This document shows positions 1 through 8,324 of a DNA stretch of 33,353 bases, one piece after another (position 1 is the first letter of the stretch; each line of letters begins with the position of its first letter). Source of the stretch: Dehalococcoidia bacterium (GTDB taxonomy: Bacteria > Chloroflexota > Dehalococcoidia > UBA2979); NCBI GenBank assembly GCA_009692705.1, contig SHYR01000009.1, forward strand, positions 1 through 33,353, written 5' to 3'. The position numbers and the translations under genes were made by a program. The notes beneath the pieces were generated by a model. The model had not been told where the DNA came from. It saw nothing but the letters and a program-made list of their open reading frames with translations, and did no database searches.

Positions 1-352
<352 letters not shown>

Positions 353-395
353 CGCGCGCCCCTCGCGTCCGTGGCCGTCGCGTCCGTCGCGGCGC

Positions 396-1142
396 TCACG
401 GTCGCGCATCCGCGGCGCGCACGGCTGCGATGAACGCGCGCACGCGGCCGTGGTCCTTGCGCCCCTCGTGCTCTGTACCCGAGGAGACGTCGACGGCCCA
501 CGGGCGCACGTGCGCGATCGCCTCGCCGACGTTCTCCGCGCGCAGCCCGCCCGCGAGGAAGATCGGGATGCGCTCCGCGACCTGTCGCGCGACCTCCCAG
601 TCGAACGCTTGGCCGCCACCGCCGCGGTAGGGACCGTGCGTGGCGTCGAGCATCAGCGCGAGCGCGAAGCCGGGCTGGACGAGCTGCAAGGGGTCCGAGG
701 GCGAGTCGAGCGGGGAGACGTGCACGACCTGGATCACCTGCCGGGTGACCAGCAGGCAGTCCTCCCACGACTCGTCGCCGGAGAGCTGCACCAGGTCCAC
801 GCCGGCTTGCTCGGCGATCTCGTTCACCTCCTCGATCGGCTGGTCCGCGAACACGCCGACGGTGAGCGGGCGCTTGGTCGCGAGGTGGCCCGCCAGCACC
901 TGCGCGCCGTGGTGGAACCACTCGCGCACCTCCTCGCGCACGTGCGGCTGCGCCGGCGGCGGCATCGGCATCTCGCGTTCCGCCAGCGGCGCGCCGAGCG
1001 CGCGCACCATCGCGCGACCCTGCTCGGCGTCGATGCGGCGCGACGACTCCGTAAACACCATGCCGACGAAGTCGGCGCCGGCCTGCGCGGCGGCGAGCAC
1101 GTCCCCCGGCGTGCGGTTGCCGCAGATCTTGACGTAGGTCAT
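396..1142 (-). CDS. trpF: Phosphoribosylanthranilate isomerase
   Basis: TrpF isomerises N-(5'-phosphoribosyl)anthranilate to the carboxyphenylamino-deoxyribulose phosphate (third step from chorismate). The TIM-barrel landmarks are present: [12 protein letters not shown] at the N-terminus with the catalytic Cys7, [45 protein letters not shown] with the catalytic Asp, and [12 protein letters not shown]. At 248 residues it is longer than the usual ~200-210. The excess is mostly a Pro/Glu/His-rich insertion at about residues 50-92, between the SSRR strand and VGVF. ATG at 1142 overlaps the trpC stop as ATGA, so the two are probably translationally coupled. Confidence 0.95.
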   Translation of the reverse strand: MTYVKICGNRTPGDVLAAAQAGADFVGMVFTESSRRIDAEQGRAMVRALGAPLAEREMPMPPPAQPHVREEVREWFHHGAQVLAGHLATKRPLTVGVFADQPIEEVNEIAEQAGVDLVQLSGDESWEDCLLVTRQVIQVVHVSPLDSPSDPLQLVQPGFALALMLDATHGPYRGGGGQAFDWEVARQVAERIPIFLAGGLRAENVGEAIAHVRPWAVDVSSGTEHEGRKDHGRVRAFIAAVRAADARP

Positions 1143-2035
1143 GCGCGGCGCCGCTGTTGATTGCGGTCGGTGTCGTTGCTGGCGTCGGTGTTGTCGACCA
1201 GCATCAGCTCGCGCGCCTTGCCGCGCACGTCGCCGGTGGTGACGAGCGCCTCGCCGACGAGCAGGGCGTGCACGCCGGCCGCGGCCATGCGGCGCGCGTC
1301 CTGCGCGCTCTTGATCGCGGACTCCGCGACCAGCACCGTGCCGGCCGGCGCGAGCGGCGCCAGCCGCTCGGTGGTGCCGAGGTCCTCAGCGAATGTGCGC
1401 AGGTCGCGGTTGTTGAACCCCACGACGCGCGCGCCGCAGCGCAGCGCGTGCTCGAGCTCTGGCGCGTCGTGCACCTCGACCAGCGGCTCGAGGCCCTGCT
1501 CGCGCGCGAAGGCGATCAACTCCGTGAGCGCGGGCGCGGTCAGCAGCGCCGTGATCAGCAGCAGGGCGTCCGCGCCGTGCGCTGCGGCCTCCAGCACCTG
1601 GTAGCGGTCGAAGACGAAGTCCTTGCGCAGCAGCGCCGGACGGTCGGGGTCCGCGTCGAAGGCGGCGCGCGCCGCGCGCAGGTCCGCGATGCTGCCGTGA
1701 AAGAACGCCGGCTCAGTGAGCACCGAGACGGCGGCTGCGCCGGCGGCGGCGTACTCGCCGGCCTGCGCGGCGGCGTCGAGGTCTGGCGCGAAGACGCCCC
1801 GGCTGGGCGAGGCGCGCTTCACCTCCGCGATCAGCCGCAGCCGGGCGCCGGCTGGCGTGGCGCGGCGGCCCTCGATGAGGCGGCGTGCGAAGTCCACGGG
1901 GACGCCGAGCAGCGCGGCTCGCCGCTCGGCGAGCGCCGCCTCGGGCGTGGCGCGGCGATCCTCGGCGAGCCGCAGCCGCCGGTCGGCGACGATGCGGTCG
2001 AGTATCGTGCCGGTGGTGCGGGTGGCCTCGGCCAT
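1139..2035 (-). CDS. trpC: Indole-3-glycerol phosphate synthase
   Basis: TrpC closes the indole ring, giving indole-3-glycerol phosphate. The 298-residue protein has the expected order: TILDRIVADRRLRL N-terminal helix, LIAEVKRASPSRG with the substrate-phosphate lysine, AVSVLTEPAFFHGS, LLRKDFVFDRYQVLEA with the catalytic lysine, LEPLVEVHDAPELE, VVGFNNRDLRTF and VLVAESAIKS. A polar tail of about 20 residues ([18 protein letters not shown]) extends past the usual end and may be dispensable. ATG at 2035 lies 4 nt after the trpD stop, and its own stop overlaps the trpF start. Confidence 0.96.
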   Translation of the reverse strand: MAEATRTTGTILDRIVADRRLRLAEDRRATPEAALAERRAALLGVPVDFARRLIEGRRATPAGARLRLIAEVKRASPSRGVFAPDLDAAAQAGEYAAAGAAAVSVLTEPAFFHGSIADLRAARAAFDADPDRPALLRKDFVFDRYQVLEAAAHGADALLLITALLTAPALTELIAFAREQGLEPLVEVHDAPELEHALRCGARVVGFNNRDLRTFAEDLGTTERLAPLAPAGTVLVAESAIKSAQDARRMAAAGVHALLVGEALVTTGDVRGKARELMLVDNTDASNDTDRNQQRRRA

Positions 2036-2039
2036 CGCG

Positions 2040-3062
2040 CTAACCGGCCCGGCGCGTGGCTTCGACGAAGGCGGCCACGCGCGCGGCGGCGTCGCCGCTG
2101 TCGATCGCTGCCTGCGCGAGCCTCGTGCCGTCGCGGAGGGTCGCCGCCAGCCCGGCGACGTAGATCCCCGCCCCCGCGTTGACGGCGATGAAGTCGCGGA
2201 TCGCGGGCGGGCCTTCGCCCGCGAACACGAGACGCAGCGTCTCGGCGTTCTGCTGCGGTGTGCCGCCGGTGAGCGCGGACAGCGGGTGGATCGCGACCCC
2301 GAGCTCGCCCGGGGTGACGGTGCGCTTCGTCGCCTGTTGCCCCTTCACCTCGAAGACCGTGGTGGGCCCGCTGACCGAGAGCTCGTCGATCCCGCCCTCC
2401 CCGGTGACGACCAGCGCGTGACGCATGTCGAGGCCGGTCAGCGTCTGCGCCAGCAGCTCTGCGCGCGCCTCGTCCGGCGCGCCCAGCACGTGGCAGTTCG
2501 CGGAGGCCGGGTTGGTGAGCGGGCCGAGGATGTTGAACACCGTGCGCACGCCGATCTCGCGGCGCAGCGGCCCGGCGAACTTCATCGCCGGGTGGAACGC
2601 CTGCGCGAACATGAAGCCTACGCCAGTGCGCTCGATGCAGGCCGCGACCTGCTGCGGCGTGAGCATGATCTCGGCGCCCAGCGCCTCCAGCAGGTCGGCG
2701 CTGCCGCTGGTCGAGGTCATCGCGCGGTTGCCGTGCTTCGCCACGTGCGCGCCGGCGGCGGCGGCGACGAAGGCGGCCGCGGTCGAGACGTTGAAGGTGT
2801 TGACGCCGGTACCGCCGGTGCCGCAAGTGTCGAGCAGCGGGCGCACCTTCACCTCGACGCGCAGCGCGTGTTCGCGCATCGCCTTCGCCATCCCGATCAC
2901 CACCGGCGCGGTCTCGCCGCGGAGGCGCAGCGCGGTGACAAAGGCGCCGAACTGCGCCGGCGTCGCTTCGCCGCGCATGATCTCGTGCATCACGGCGGCG
3001 GCCTCGGCCTCGGTGAGCTCGCGGCCCTCGTCCACGAGCGCGATGATCGCCTCGCGGATCAC
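2040..3062 (-). CDS. trpD: Anthranilate phosphoribosyltransferase
   Basis: TrpD transfers phosphoribose from PRPP to anthranilate. The 340-residue protein has normal family length. It shows [17 protein letters not shown] (PRPP/pyrophosphate loop), [49 protein letters not shown] and [11 protein letters not shown] with acidic metal-binding residues. The start is GTG at 3062, overlapping the trpG stop as GTGA. TrpD is separate from TrpG, unlike the fused enterobacterial form. Confidence 0.97.
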   Translation of the reverse strand: MIREAIIALVDEGRELTEAEAAAVMHEIMRGEATPAQFGAFVTALRLRGETAPVVIGMAKAMREHALRVEVKVRPLLDTCGTGGTGVNTFNVSTAAAFVAAAAGAHVAKHGNRAMTSTSGSADLLEALGAEIMLTPQQVAACIERTGVGFMFAQAFHPAMKFAGPLRREIGVRTVFNILGPLTNPASANCHVLGAPDEARAELLAQTLTGLDMRHALVVTGEGGIDELSVSGPTTVFEVKGQQATKRTVTPGELGVAIHPLSALTGGTPQQNAETLRLVFAGEGPPAIRDFIAVNAGAGIYVAGLAATLRDGTRLAQAAIDSGDAAARVAAFVEATRRAG

Positions 3063-3646
3063 GCACGCGCTCCCGCCGGGGCGCTCATGCGCAGGAAGTT
3101 GCGCAGCAGGTCGTGGCCGACGCGCGTCACGATCGACTCGGGGTGGAACTGCACGCCCTCCACCAGCAGCGTGCGGTGCCGCACGCCCATGATCACGCCG
3201 CTTTCGGAGTGCGCCGTCACCACCAGCTCCTCAGGCACGCTCTCCGGCTCGATCGCCAGCGAATGATAGCGAATCGCCTCGAAGGGGTTCGGCAGCCCTT
3301 CGAACACGCCCTTGCCGTCGTGCGTGATCTGCGAGCTCTTGCCGTGCATGATCTCGCCCGCCGGCCCCACCACCGCCCCGAACGCCTCGCCGATCGCCTG
3401 GTGGCCGAGGCAGACGCCGAGCAGCGGCACCTTCCCGGTCGCGGCGCGGATCAGCTCCACCGAGATGCCCGCCTCCTTCGGCGTGCGGGGGCCGGGGGAG
3501 ATCACGATGCGCTCGGGCCGCAGCGCGAGGCACTGGGCCACGGTCAGCTCGTCGTTGCGCACGACCTTCACGTCGGCGCCCAGCTCCGCGAGGTACTGGT
3601 AGAGGTTGAACGTGAACGAGTCGTAGTTGTCGATTAGCAGCAGCAC
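3059..3646 (-). CDS. trpG: Anthranilate synthase component II (glutamine amidotransferase)
   Basis: TrpG hydrolyses glutamine and channels ammonia to TrpE for anthranilate synthesis. This is a 195-residue class I amidotransferase: [20 protein letters not shown] at the start, [12 protein letters not shown], the nucleophile Cys79 in [10 protein letters not shown], and VQFHPESI carrying the His-Glu pair. The start is GTG at 3646 with GGAGG just upstream (GGAGGACATGTG). The overlapping ATG two bases earlier is out of frame and meets a stop after four codons. A PabA role in folate synthesis cannot be excluded from sequence, but the operon position favours tryptophan. Confidence 0.95.
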   Translation of the reverse strand: MLLLIDNYDSFTFNLYQYLAELGADVKVVRNDELTVAQCLALRPERIVISPGPRTPKEAGISVELIRAATGKVPLLGVCLGHQAIGEAFGAVVGPAGEIMHGKSSQITHDGKGVFEGLPNPFEAIRYHSLAIEPESVPEELVVTAHSESGVIMGVRHRTLLVEGVQFHPESIVTRVGHDLLRNFLRMSAPAGARA

Positions 3647-3671
3647 ATGTCCTCCAGCGTCCTGTCCAGTA

Positions 3672-4586
3672 TCACGCCCCCCCGCCGCCGGCGCGCTCCC
3701 CGGCGACCTGCACTCGCGCGGCCTGCGCCATCGCCTGCAGCGCCTGCGCCAGCTCGCGGTGCCGGCGCGCGATCTTGCCGACGCGGTCGGCGACCGTCAC
3801 GACGCCGCGCTGCGGGTGGTTGCCGTAGGCCATCAGGCGGTCCGCAGGGAGCTCGCCGAGCCACTCGTCGGTGCGCTGCGCGACCGCCGCGAGCCGCGAG
3901 CGCACCGCGCCCTCGTGCTCGTGTGGCCGTGTGAGCTGGTCGTCCTCCCACTGCGCCTCGCTGAAGTCGCGCCAGCTGTGCCCCGGTGCCTCCAGCAGGC
4001 GGCGCGTCTCAGCGGCGAGGTACACCTCCTCGCTCGCCGCGAGCACGAGCACGTCCAGCGGGGAGCGCTCCGCCTGCAGCGGCTGCTCGCGCTCCGAGCT
4101 GGCGATCGCCTCGAAGGCGCTCAGCAGCTCGCGCCGTGCCGCCGCCAGCTCGCCCAGCAGCGTCTCGCGGTCCGCGCCGCCCTCGCTGAACTCGCCGGTG
4201 AGCCAGCGGCGCAGCTCCGGTAGCACGTCGAGCGAGGCGGGCGCGGGCGGCTTTATCCACGCGGCATCGGCGTAGTGCTCGTCCGCGAAGCGGGGGTCGC
4301 CGCCCCACGCCTCGCAGGTGAAGACGTTTGCGACGTAGCGACCGCCCGCCGCGCCCGCGAAGTAGAGCGTGTCGGCGAACTCGACGCTCCCCGGGTCGAC
4401 GTGCAGCCGCTCGCGCAGCAGGCGCGCGACGGCCGCCTCGGCGACCTCGTCGGCGGCGATGGCGTCCATCGGCAGCGCCCAGCGGCGGCCGAAGTCGCGG
4501 TGCGCGGCCGGCAGCTGCACCAGCAGCAGGCGGCCGTCGGAGCGCAGTAGCAGGGCGGCGGCGTAGAGCGCGGGCTCGCCGGTCAT
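3672..4586 (-). CDS. Nudix-like domain plus DinB-like helical domain protein inside the trp operon
   Basis: This 304-residue protein sits between trpE and trpG. Its ATG at 4586 overlaps the trpE stop by one base (TGATG), so it is a true operon member. Residues 1-130 resemble a Nudix fold ([63 protein letters not shown]). The Nudix box is degenerate: the GG after WALP is MD, and the REUxEE segment reads ARLLRER, so metal-dependent hydrolysis is doubtful. Residues 140-290 look like a DinB/YfiT-type four-helix bundle ending in [18 protein letters not shown]. Function is unknown. It may act in damage control or be a structural or regulatory partner of anthranilate synthase; both are inference. 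Confidence 0.7.
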   Translation of the reverse strand: MTGEPALYAAALLLRSDGRLLLVQLPAAHRDFGRRWALPMDAIAADEVAEAAVARLLRERLHVDPGSVEFADTLYFAGAAGGRYVANVFTCEAWGGDPRFADEHYADAAWIKPPAPASLDVLPELRRWLTGEFSEGGADRETLLGELAAARRELLSAFEAIASSEREQPLQAERSPLDVLVLAASEEVYLAAETRRLLEAPGHSWRDFSEAQWEDDQLTRPHEHEGAVRSRLAAVAQRTDEWLGELPADRLMAYGNHPQRGVVTVADRVGKIARRHRELAQALQAMAQAARVQVAGERAGGGGA

Positions 4587-6070
4587 CAGTAGCCGAGGCT
4601 TCCCGACGGCGTGGCGGCCGCCTGCTGCTCGGCGCGGTCGATCGCCGCCATCATCGCGCGCGCCTTGTGCTGCGTCTCCTCGAACTCGCGCACGGGATCG
4701 GAGTCGTAGACCAGCCCGCCGCCCGCCTGCACGTGCGCCCAGCCGTCCTTCATCACGGCGGTGCGGATCGTGATCGCCGTCTCCACGTTGCCCGACATGT
4801 CGAAGAAACCGACCGCCCCCGCGTAGGGGCCGCGGCGGTCCGGCTCCAGCTCCGCGATGATCTCCATCGCGCGGATCTTCGGCGCCCCGGACACCGTCCC
4901 GGCCGGGAACGCCGAGCGCAGCGCGTCGTAGGTGGTCATGCCGTCGCGCAGCCGGCCCTGCACGTGGCTCACGAGGTGCATGACGTGCGAGTAGCGCTCG
5001 AGGTCGAACTGCTGCGTGACGCGCACGCTGCCCGGCGCCGCCACCCGACCGACATCGTTGCGACCGAGGTCGAGCAGCATCACGTGCTCGGCCAGCTCCT
5101 TGGGGTCGGCGCGCAGCTCCGCCTCCAGCGCGCGGTCCTGATCGGGCGTCGCGCCGCGCGGCCGCGTGCCCGCGATCGGATGCACCTCGACAAGGTCGTC
5201 CTGGATGTTCACCAGCAGCTCGGGCGAGGCGCCCACGATGTACGTGCCCTCGAACTGGAGGTAGTACATGTACGGCGACGGGTTCACGGTGCGCAGTGCG
5301 CGGTACACCTCGAACGGGTGCGCGCCCGTGCGCCGCGAGAATCGCTGCGAGAGCACCACCTGGATCACGTCGCCGTCGTGGATGTAGCGGCGGCAGCGCT
5401 CGACCGCGCGCAGGTAGTCCTCCCGCTGCCAGTTCGAGCGCACCGGCTGCCCCGCCAGGCCGTCGAAGGGCCGGTAGGGGAGGGCGACCAGCGGCTGCTC
5501 CAGCCGCCCCACGAGCTGGTCGATCTTCCAGCGCGCCTGCTCGTACGACGCCTCCACGTCGCCGTCGAGGCGCGCGTGCGCGACCACCTTGATCGTGTGC
5601 AGCAGGTGGTCGAACACCAGCAGCACGTCGGCGAACATCAGCCACGACTCCGGCACGCCAAGCGCGTCGCGCTCCGGCGCGGGCAGGCGCTCGAAGTGTC
5701 CCGCCACCTCGTAGCCGAGGTAGCCGACCGCGCCGCCGTGGAAGCGCGGCAGGCCATCCACCGGGACGACGCGCAGGCGCCCCAGCTCCGCCTCGACGGC
5801 CAGCAGCGGGTCGCCGCCGGCGGCCTCGCAGCGCAGCACGCGGTACGGCTCGGTGCCGATGAAGGAGTAGCGCCCGACGCGCTCGCCGCCCTCCACGGAC
5901 TCGAGCAGGAACGAGTACTCGCCGCGCGCCACCTTGAGGAACGCCGACACCGGCGTCTCGAGGTCGGCGCGCACCTCGCGGTACACCGGCACGACGTTGC
6001 CGCGGCCCGCCATCGCGCGCGCCTCGTCGAGCGACGGCACGAGCGCGCTGGCCGTGCGCACGGCGCTCAC
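4586..6070 (-). CDS. trpE: Anthranilate synthase component I
   Basis: TrpE converts chorismate and TrpG-supplied ammonia to anthranilate. The 494-residue protein has the chorismate-binding C-terminal half: SPELLVNIQDD, HPIAGTRPRGATPDQD, LLDLGRNDVGRVA, HLVSHVQGRL, AFPAGTVSGAPKIRAME and GPYAGAVGFFDMSGNVETA. The N-terminal half (TPVSAFLKVARGEYSFLLES) is where tryptophan feedback binding normally lies. The open frame runs further upstream, but only because it passes through the T-box specifier region; the GTG at 6070 gives the family N-terminus (SALVPSLDEARAMAGRG). The Shine-Dalgarno at that GTG is weak, and the GTG overlaps the stop of a small upstream frame as GTGA. Confidence 0.94.
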   Translation of the reverse strand: MSAVRTASALVPSLDEARAMAGRGNVVPVYREVRADLETPVSAFLKVARGEYSFLLESVEGGERVGRYSFIGTEPYRVLRCEAAGGDPLLAVEAELGRLRVVPVDGLPRFHGGAVGYLGYEVAGHFERLPAPERDALGVPESWLMFADVLLVFDHLLHTIKVVAHARLDGDVEASYEQARWKIDQLVGRLEQPLVALPYRPFDGLAGQPVRSNWQREDYLRAVERCRRYIHDGDVIQVVLSQRFSRRTGAHPFEVYRALRTVNPSPYMYYLQFEGTYIVGASPELLVNIQDDLVEVHPIAGTRPRGATPDQDRALEAELRADPKELAEHVMLLDLGRNDVGRVAAPGSVRVTQQFDLERYSHVMHLVSHVQGRLRDGMTTYDALRSAFPAGTVSGAPKIRAMEIIAELEPDRRGPYAGAVGFFDMSGNVETAITIRTAVMKDGWAHVQAGGGLVYDSDPVREFEETQHKARAMMAAIDRAEQQAAATPSGSLGY

Positions 6071-6207
6071 GGCGCACCGCCGATCGAGCGCGGCGAGCGG
6101 AGCGCGCGCAGCGCGCGCGGCGGCGGCGCGGGCAGGCACTGCCACGTGCGCGCCCGGCACTGGACGTGACGGCGTGCCGCGCTGATGGCTGTGCTGCTGC
6201 CTCGCAT
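6067..6207 (-). CDS. Possible 46-residue leader peptide coupled to trpE
   Basis: This small frame lies between the T-box terminator and trpE. It begins with ATG at 6207 behind a strong Shine-Dalgarno (GGAGGA, six bases before the ATG) and ends with a TGA that overlaps the trpE GTG as GTGA. The peptide reads MRGSSTAISAARRHVQCR..., with one Trp codon (residue 22) and two Cys codons, then a Pro/Arg-rich tail. The site signals are better than those of trpE itself, so ribosomes may reach trpE by termination-reinitiation. I know of no family for it. It could be a chance frame in GC-rich DNA. Confidence 0.42.
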   Translation of the reverse strand: MRGSSTAISAARRHVQCRARTWQCLPAPPPRALRALRSPRSIGGAP

Positions 6208-6242
6208 CGTGTTCCTCCGCGGGCGGCGTCCCGGGCGCCCGG

Positions 6243-6575
6243 AAATGAAAGAGGACCATCGCCTGACGGGGCGATGGTCCTCGCGGTGCCACCCGTATCC
6301 GCGCTCCGCCCCTGCGGGCGAGGCGCGCTCGTGCGGGACACGGCCGCGACGGGACTCGACGCCCGGTCGTGGCGATATCCTGGGCCTGGATAACGGCGCC
6401 CGCACCGTCGACGCCTACCAGCCCTGCGCGCAGTCGCGCTGCGGGCGTTCGGGTAGAGACTCCCGGGTCCATTCCGCCGCGGCTGTCGGGCGCCGGGTTC
6501 TCAGCTACCCTCGGCTCTCTGGGCCCCGCTGTTGCGGCGTACTCGTCCCGGTCACCGTCTATATCTCCGCTGTGA
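6243..6575 (-). promoter_or_regulatory. Tryptophan-specific T-box riboswitch
   Basis: T-box leaders sense uncharged tRNA. On the minus strand the expected elements appear in order. Stem I has the AGTA motif (6543-6540) and an AGAGAGCCGAGG...GCTGAGA distal region. The specifier loop GAATGGACC has UGG at 6471-6469, the Trp codon. The T-box itself, GGGTGGCACCGCG, ends near 6282. The UGGC in its bulge can pair with GCCA, fitting a tRNA-Trp with G73. A strong terminator follows at once. When tRNA-Trp is uncharged the antiterminator should form and the trp operon should be read. Confidence 0.93.
6251..6282 (-). terminator. T-box intrinsic terminator (attenuator)
   Basis: A perfect 13-bp inverted repeat (arm GAGGACCATCGCC, 6-nt loop CCGTCA) is followed by CTTTCATTT, a modest U-rich tract. 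The 5' arm begins directly after the conserved T-box sequence, so formation of the antiterminator and the terminator should be mutually exclusive. Confidence 0.9.
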
Positions 6576-6584
6576 CCAGATTCG

Positions 6585-6614
6585 AGGCTACGCCCCGGCC
6601 TCGAGATATGTCAA
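6585..6614 (-). promoter_or_regulatory. Promoter of the trp operon
   Basis: A consensus -35 TTGACA (6614-6609) is followed after 18 nt by TAGCCT (6590-6585), a TAnnnT-type -10. Transcription would start around 6578, just before T-box stem I. The site lies about 50 bp beyond the stop of the upstream orphan gene, so the trp operon probably has its own transcript. Confidence 0.62.
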
Positions 6615-6664
6615 CGCGATGGCGTGCTCCTTCCGCTCAGCGCATTGCCCGCCGACACGCGGCG

Positions 6665-7318
6665 CTAATTCCGTCGCGCTGCGATAAGGGTCGTAAGCGA
6701 CGCGGGCGCGAGATCGAACGGCCCTTGCTCTAACTCGAACTCGCGCACCGCGTCGCTTGCCAGTTCCGCAAGAGCGGCTGCGCTCTCGGGGATGCTCAAT
6801 GGAGCATCGGTGACGGCGCCGTTCCTCGCCCAGATAGCCGCCCACTCCTGATGGCCAGCAAGCCGTGAATCAAGTTCCGCTCGCACGTCCGAGGCATTAA
6901 CGGAACCGAACCAGACTTCGGCTAGGAACGAGACGACTACTGCCCTCTGGCCTTGCTCCCCGGTCAGAAATTCCCGCGGGACATTCCGGTCGATCTCAGC
7001 GAGGGAGAGCCATCCTCCTGCGGCGTGCTGCCGCTCGAACAATTCAGCAAGGTCTTCGAGGGGCGCTACCCAGTCCCGATCTCGAAACGCATCGGCGATG
7101 AGTTGCGCTCCGAGTGCGGGGTCCGACATTCCGATCGCGCGGCCGTATTGCATGAGTTGCGTGGCTACAGCGTCAGCCGCTCTTGCATCGACCACCTGCC
7201 GCCGCATCAGGCCCGTCTTTCTGGGCCATTTCCATGATGCCAGCACTCCAAAGTAGAACCAGATCGCGAATTGAACTTTGGGCATCGGGTGCCATCCCCA
7301 CGCGGAGCATAGCCTCAA
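6665..7318 (-). CDS. Hypothetical protein, atypical composition
   Basis: The open frame gives up to 217 residues, of no family I recognise. It is mostly soluble and helical (ADAVATQLMQYGRAIGMSD, ALGAQLIADAFRDRDW, PLEDLAELFERQ), with an acidic C-terminal part (AALAELASDAVREFELEQG). Base composition is visibly less GC-rich than its neighbours, and codons rare elsewhere in the window (AGA, GTA, CAA, GGA) are common, suggesting transfer. The first available start is TTG at 7318; the first ATG is at 7207. The first 37 residues after TTG look unnatural (Trp/Cys-rich), while the +1 frame there looks coding-like. So the true start is 7207, or the gene carries a frameshift near 7200. It lies 69 bp downstream of gmk. 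Confidence 0.5.
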   Translation of the reverse strand: MRLCSAWGWHPMPKVQFAIWFYFGVLASWKWPRKTGLMRRQVVDARAADAVATQLMQYGRAIGMSDPALGAQLIADAFRDRDWVAPLEDLAELFERQHAAGGWLSLAEIDRNVPREFLTGEQGQRAVVVSFLAEVWFGSVNASDVRAELDSRLAGHQEWAAIWARNGAVTDAPLSIPESAAALAELASDAVREFELEQGPFDLAPASLTTLIAARRN

Positions 7319-7387
7319 AGACCTGCGATCTCGAATGGTCGCCGCTTCGGATCCGGTCTCTAGCGCCAGACCCCAGTCCTTGTGTGC

Positions 7388-7996
7388 TCACACCGCCACC
7401 GCCCGCCGCCCCGGCCGCGCCGCCTCGCGCTCGATCAGCGCGGCCACCTTGTCCACGGTGGCATCGATGTCGCCTTCGACGTTCGTGACCGGGGTGCAGA
7501 AGGCGCGGGCGCGCGCGACCTCCTCGCGCGCGAGCGCCAGCCGGCGCTCGATCTCGGACCCCGCCTCGCTGCCGCGCGCGTCGAGGTGCTGCCGCAGCGC
7601 CTCGGGGCTCGACGGCTCCAGCGCGAGGAAGAGCGCCCCCGGCAGCAGGCGGTGCAGCGTCTCCGCGCCCTGCACGTCGACGCGGATCACAACGTGGCCG
7701 CCGCTTGCCAGCGCGGCACGCACCGCGGACCGCGGCACGCCGTAGAGCCGCCCGTAGACCTCGGCGCGCTCCAGCAACTCGCCGCGCTCCCATGCGGCGA
7801 TGAACGCCTCGTGCGAGACGAACAGGTGATGCACGCCGTCGACCTCACCGTCGCGGGGGGCGCGGGTGGTCATCGTGGCGGGGCGAACGATCAGGAAGCC
7901 GCGCTCGTGCATGCGGTTGACGAGCGCGTCCTTGCCGACGCCGGAGGGGCCGGTGAGCACCACCACCAGCGGCGGCGGCGGAGGGGCCGCGCTCAA
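7388..7996 (-). CDS. gmk: Guanylate kinase
   Basis: This enzyme phosphorylates GMP to GDP with ATP. The 202-residue protein has the P-loop GPSGVGK (16-22), the GMP-binding TMTTRAPRDGEVDGVHHLFV segment, LLERAEVYGRLYGVPRSAV, HVVIRVDVQGAETL with the Walker B-like aspartate, and the R/E-rich lid (EIERRLALAREE). The start is TTG at 7996, overlapping the remA stop as TTGA. The pairing with remA (DUF370) is the one seen in Firmicutes. Confidence 0.95.
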   Translation of the reverse strand: MSAAPPPPPLVVVLTGPSGVGKDALVNRMHERGFLIVRPATMTTRAPRDGEVDGVHHLFVSHEAFIAAWERGELLERAEVYGRLYGVPRSAVRAALASGGHVVIRVDVQGAETLHRLLPGALFLALEPSSPEALRQHLDARGSEAGSEIERRLALAREEVARARAFCTPVTNVEGDIDATVDKVAALIEREAARPGRRAVAV

Positions 7997-8322
7997 CGCG
8001 TCGGGCGCGCCTGCGGGGCCGCGATCACGCCGGCGGTCACGCCGCTGTGTGACCCGTTGCCGCCTTCGACCGCCGCCGAACGCATGGCCTCGACGCGCCC
8101 GGCGAAGGTCTCCGGGGTGATCGCGATCAGCGCCACCCAGTCGTTGTCGAGCACGGCCACCGCCTTGGTGCGGCGTCCGCTCGTGAGGTCGATGTAGCGG
8201 CGTTCCTCTTTGCTGCGCTGCACCATGCGCTTGATCGGTGCGGAGTTGGGCGTTGCCACCGCGACCACGCGGTTCAGCGCCAGGTGATTGTCGAAGCCGA
8301 CGTGGATCAGTTCGGTCTGCAT
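7993..8322 (-). CDS. remA: DUF370/RemA-family DNA-binding protein
   Basis: RemA-family proteins are small DNA-binding regulators, known in Bacillus subtilis as activators of matrix and osmoprotection genes. The 109 residues show the family core: IHVGFDNHLALNRVVAVATP, NSAPIKRMVQRSKEE, IDLTSGRRTKAVAVLDN and ALIAITPETFAGRV. The family usually ends near residue 85-90; here a low-complexity tail of about 25 residues (GGNGSHSGVTAGVIAAPQAR) follows. ATG at 8322 lies 2 nt after the aroA stop, and its stop overlaps gmk. The target genes in this organism are unknown. Confidence 0.9.
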   Translation of the reverse strand: MQTELIHVGFDNHLALNRVVAVATPNSAPIKRMVQRSKEERRYIDLTSGRRTKAVAVLDNDWVALIAITPETFAGRVEAMRSAAVEGGNGSHSGVTAGVIAAPQARPTR

Positions 8323-8324
8323 GG

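Noticed and set aside
4328-6169. 613-codon plus-strand open frame opposite trpE and the Nudix/DinB-like gene
   Set aside because: It is antisense to clearly recognised genes, with Arg/His-rich sequence typical of GC-rich shadow frames.
6071-6472. N-terminal extension of TrpE from ATG 6472
   Set aside because: That ATG is within the T-box specifier loop (ATGGACC) and the extension crosses the terminator hairpin; no family similarity.
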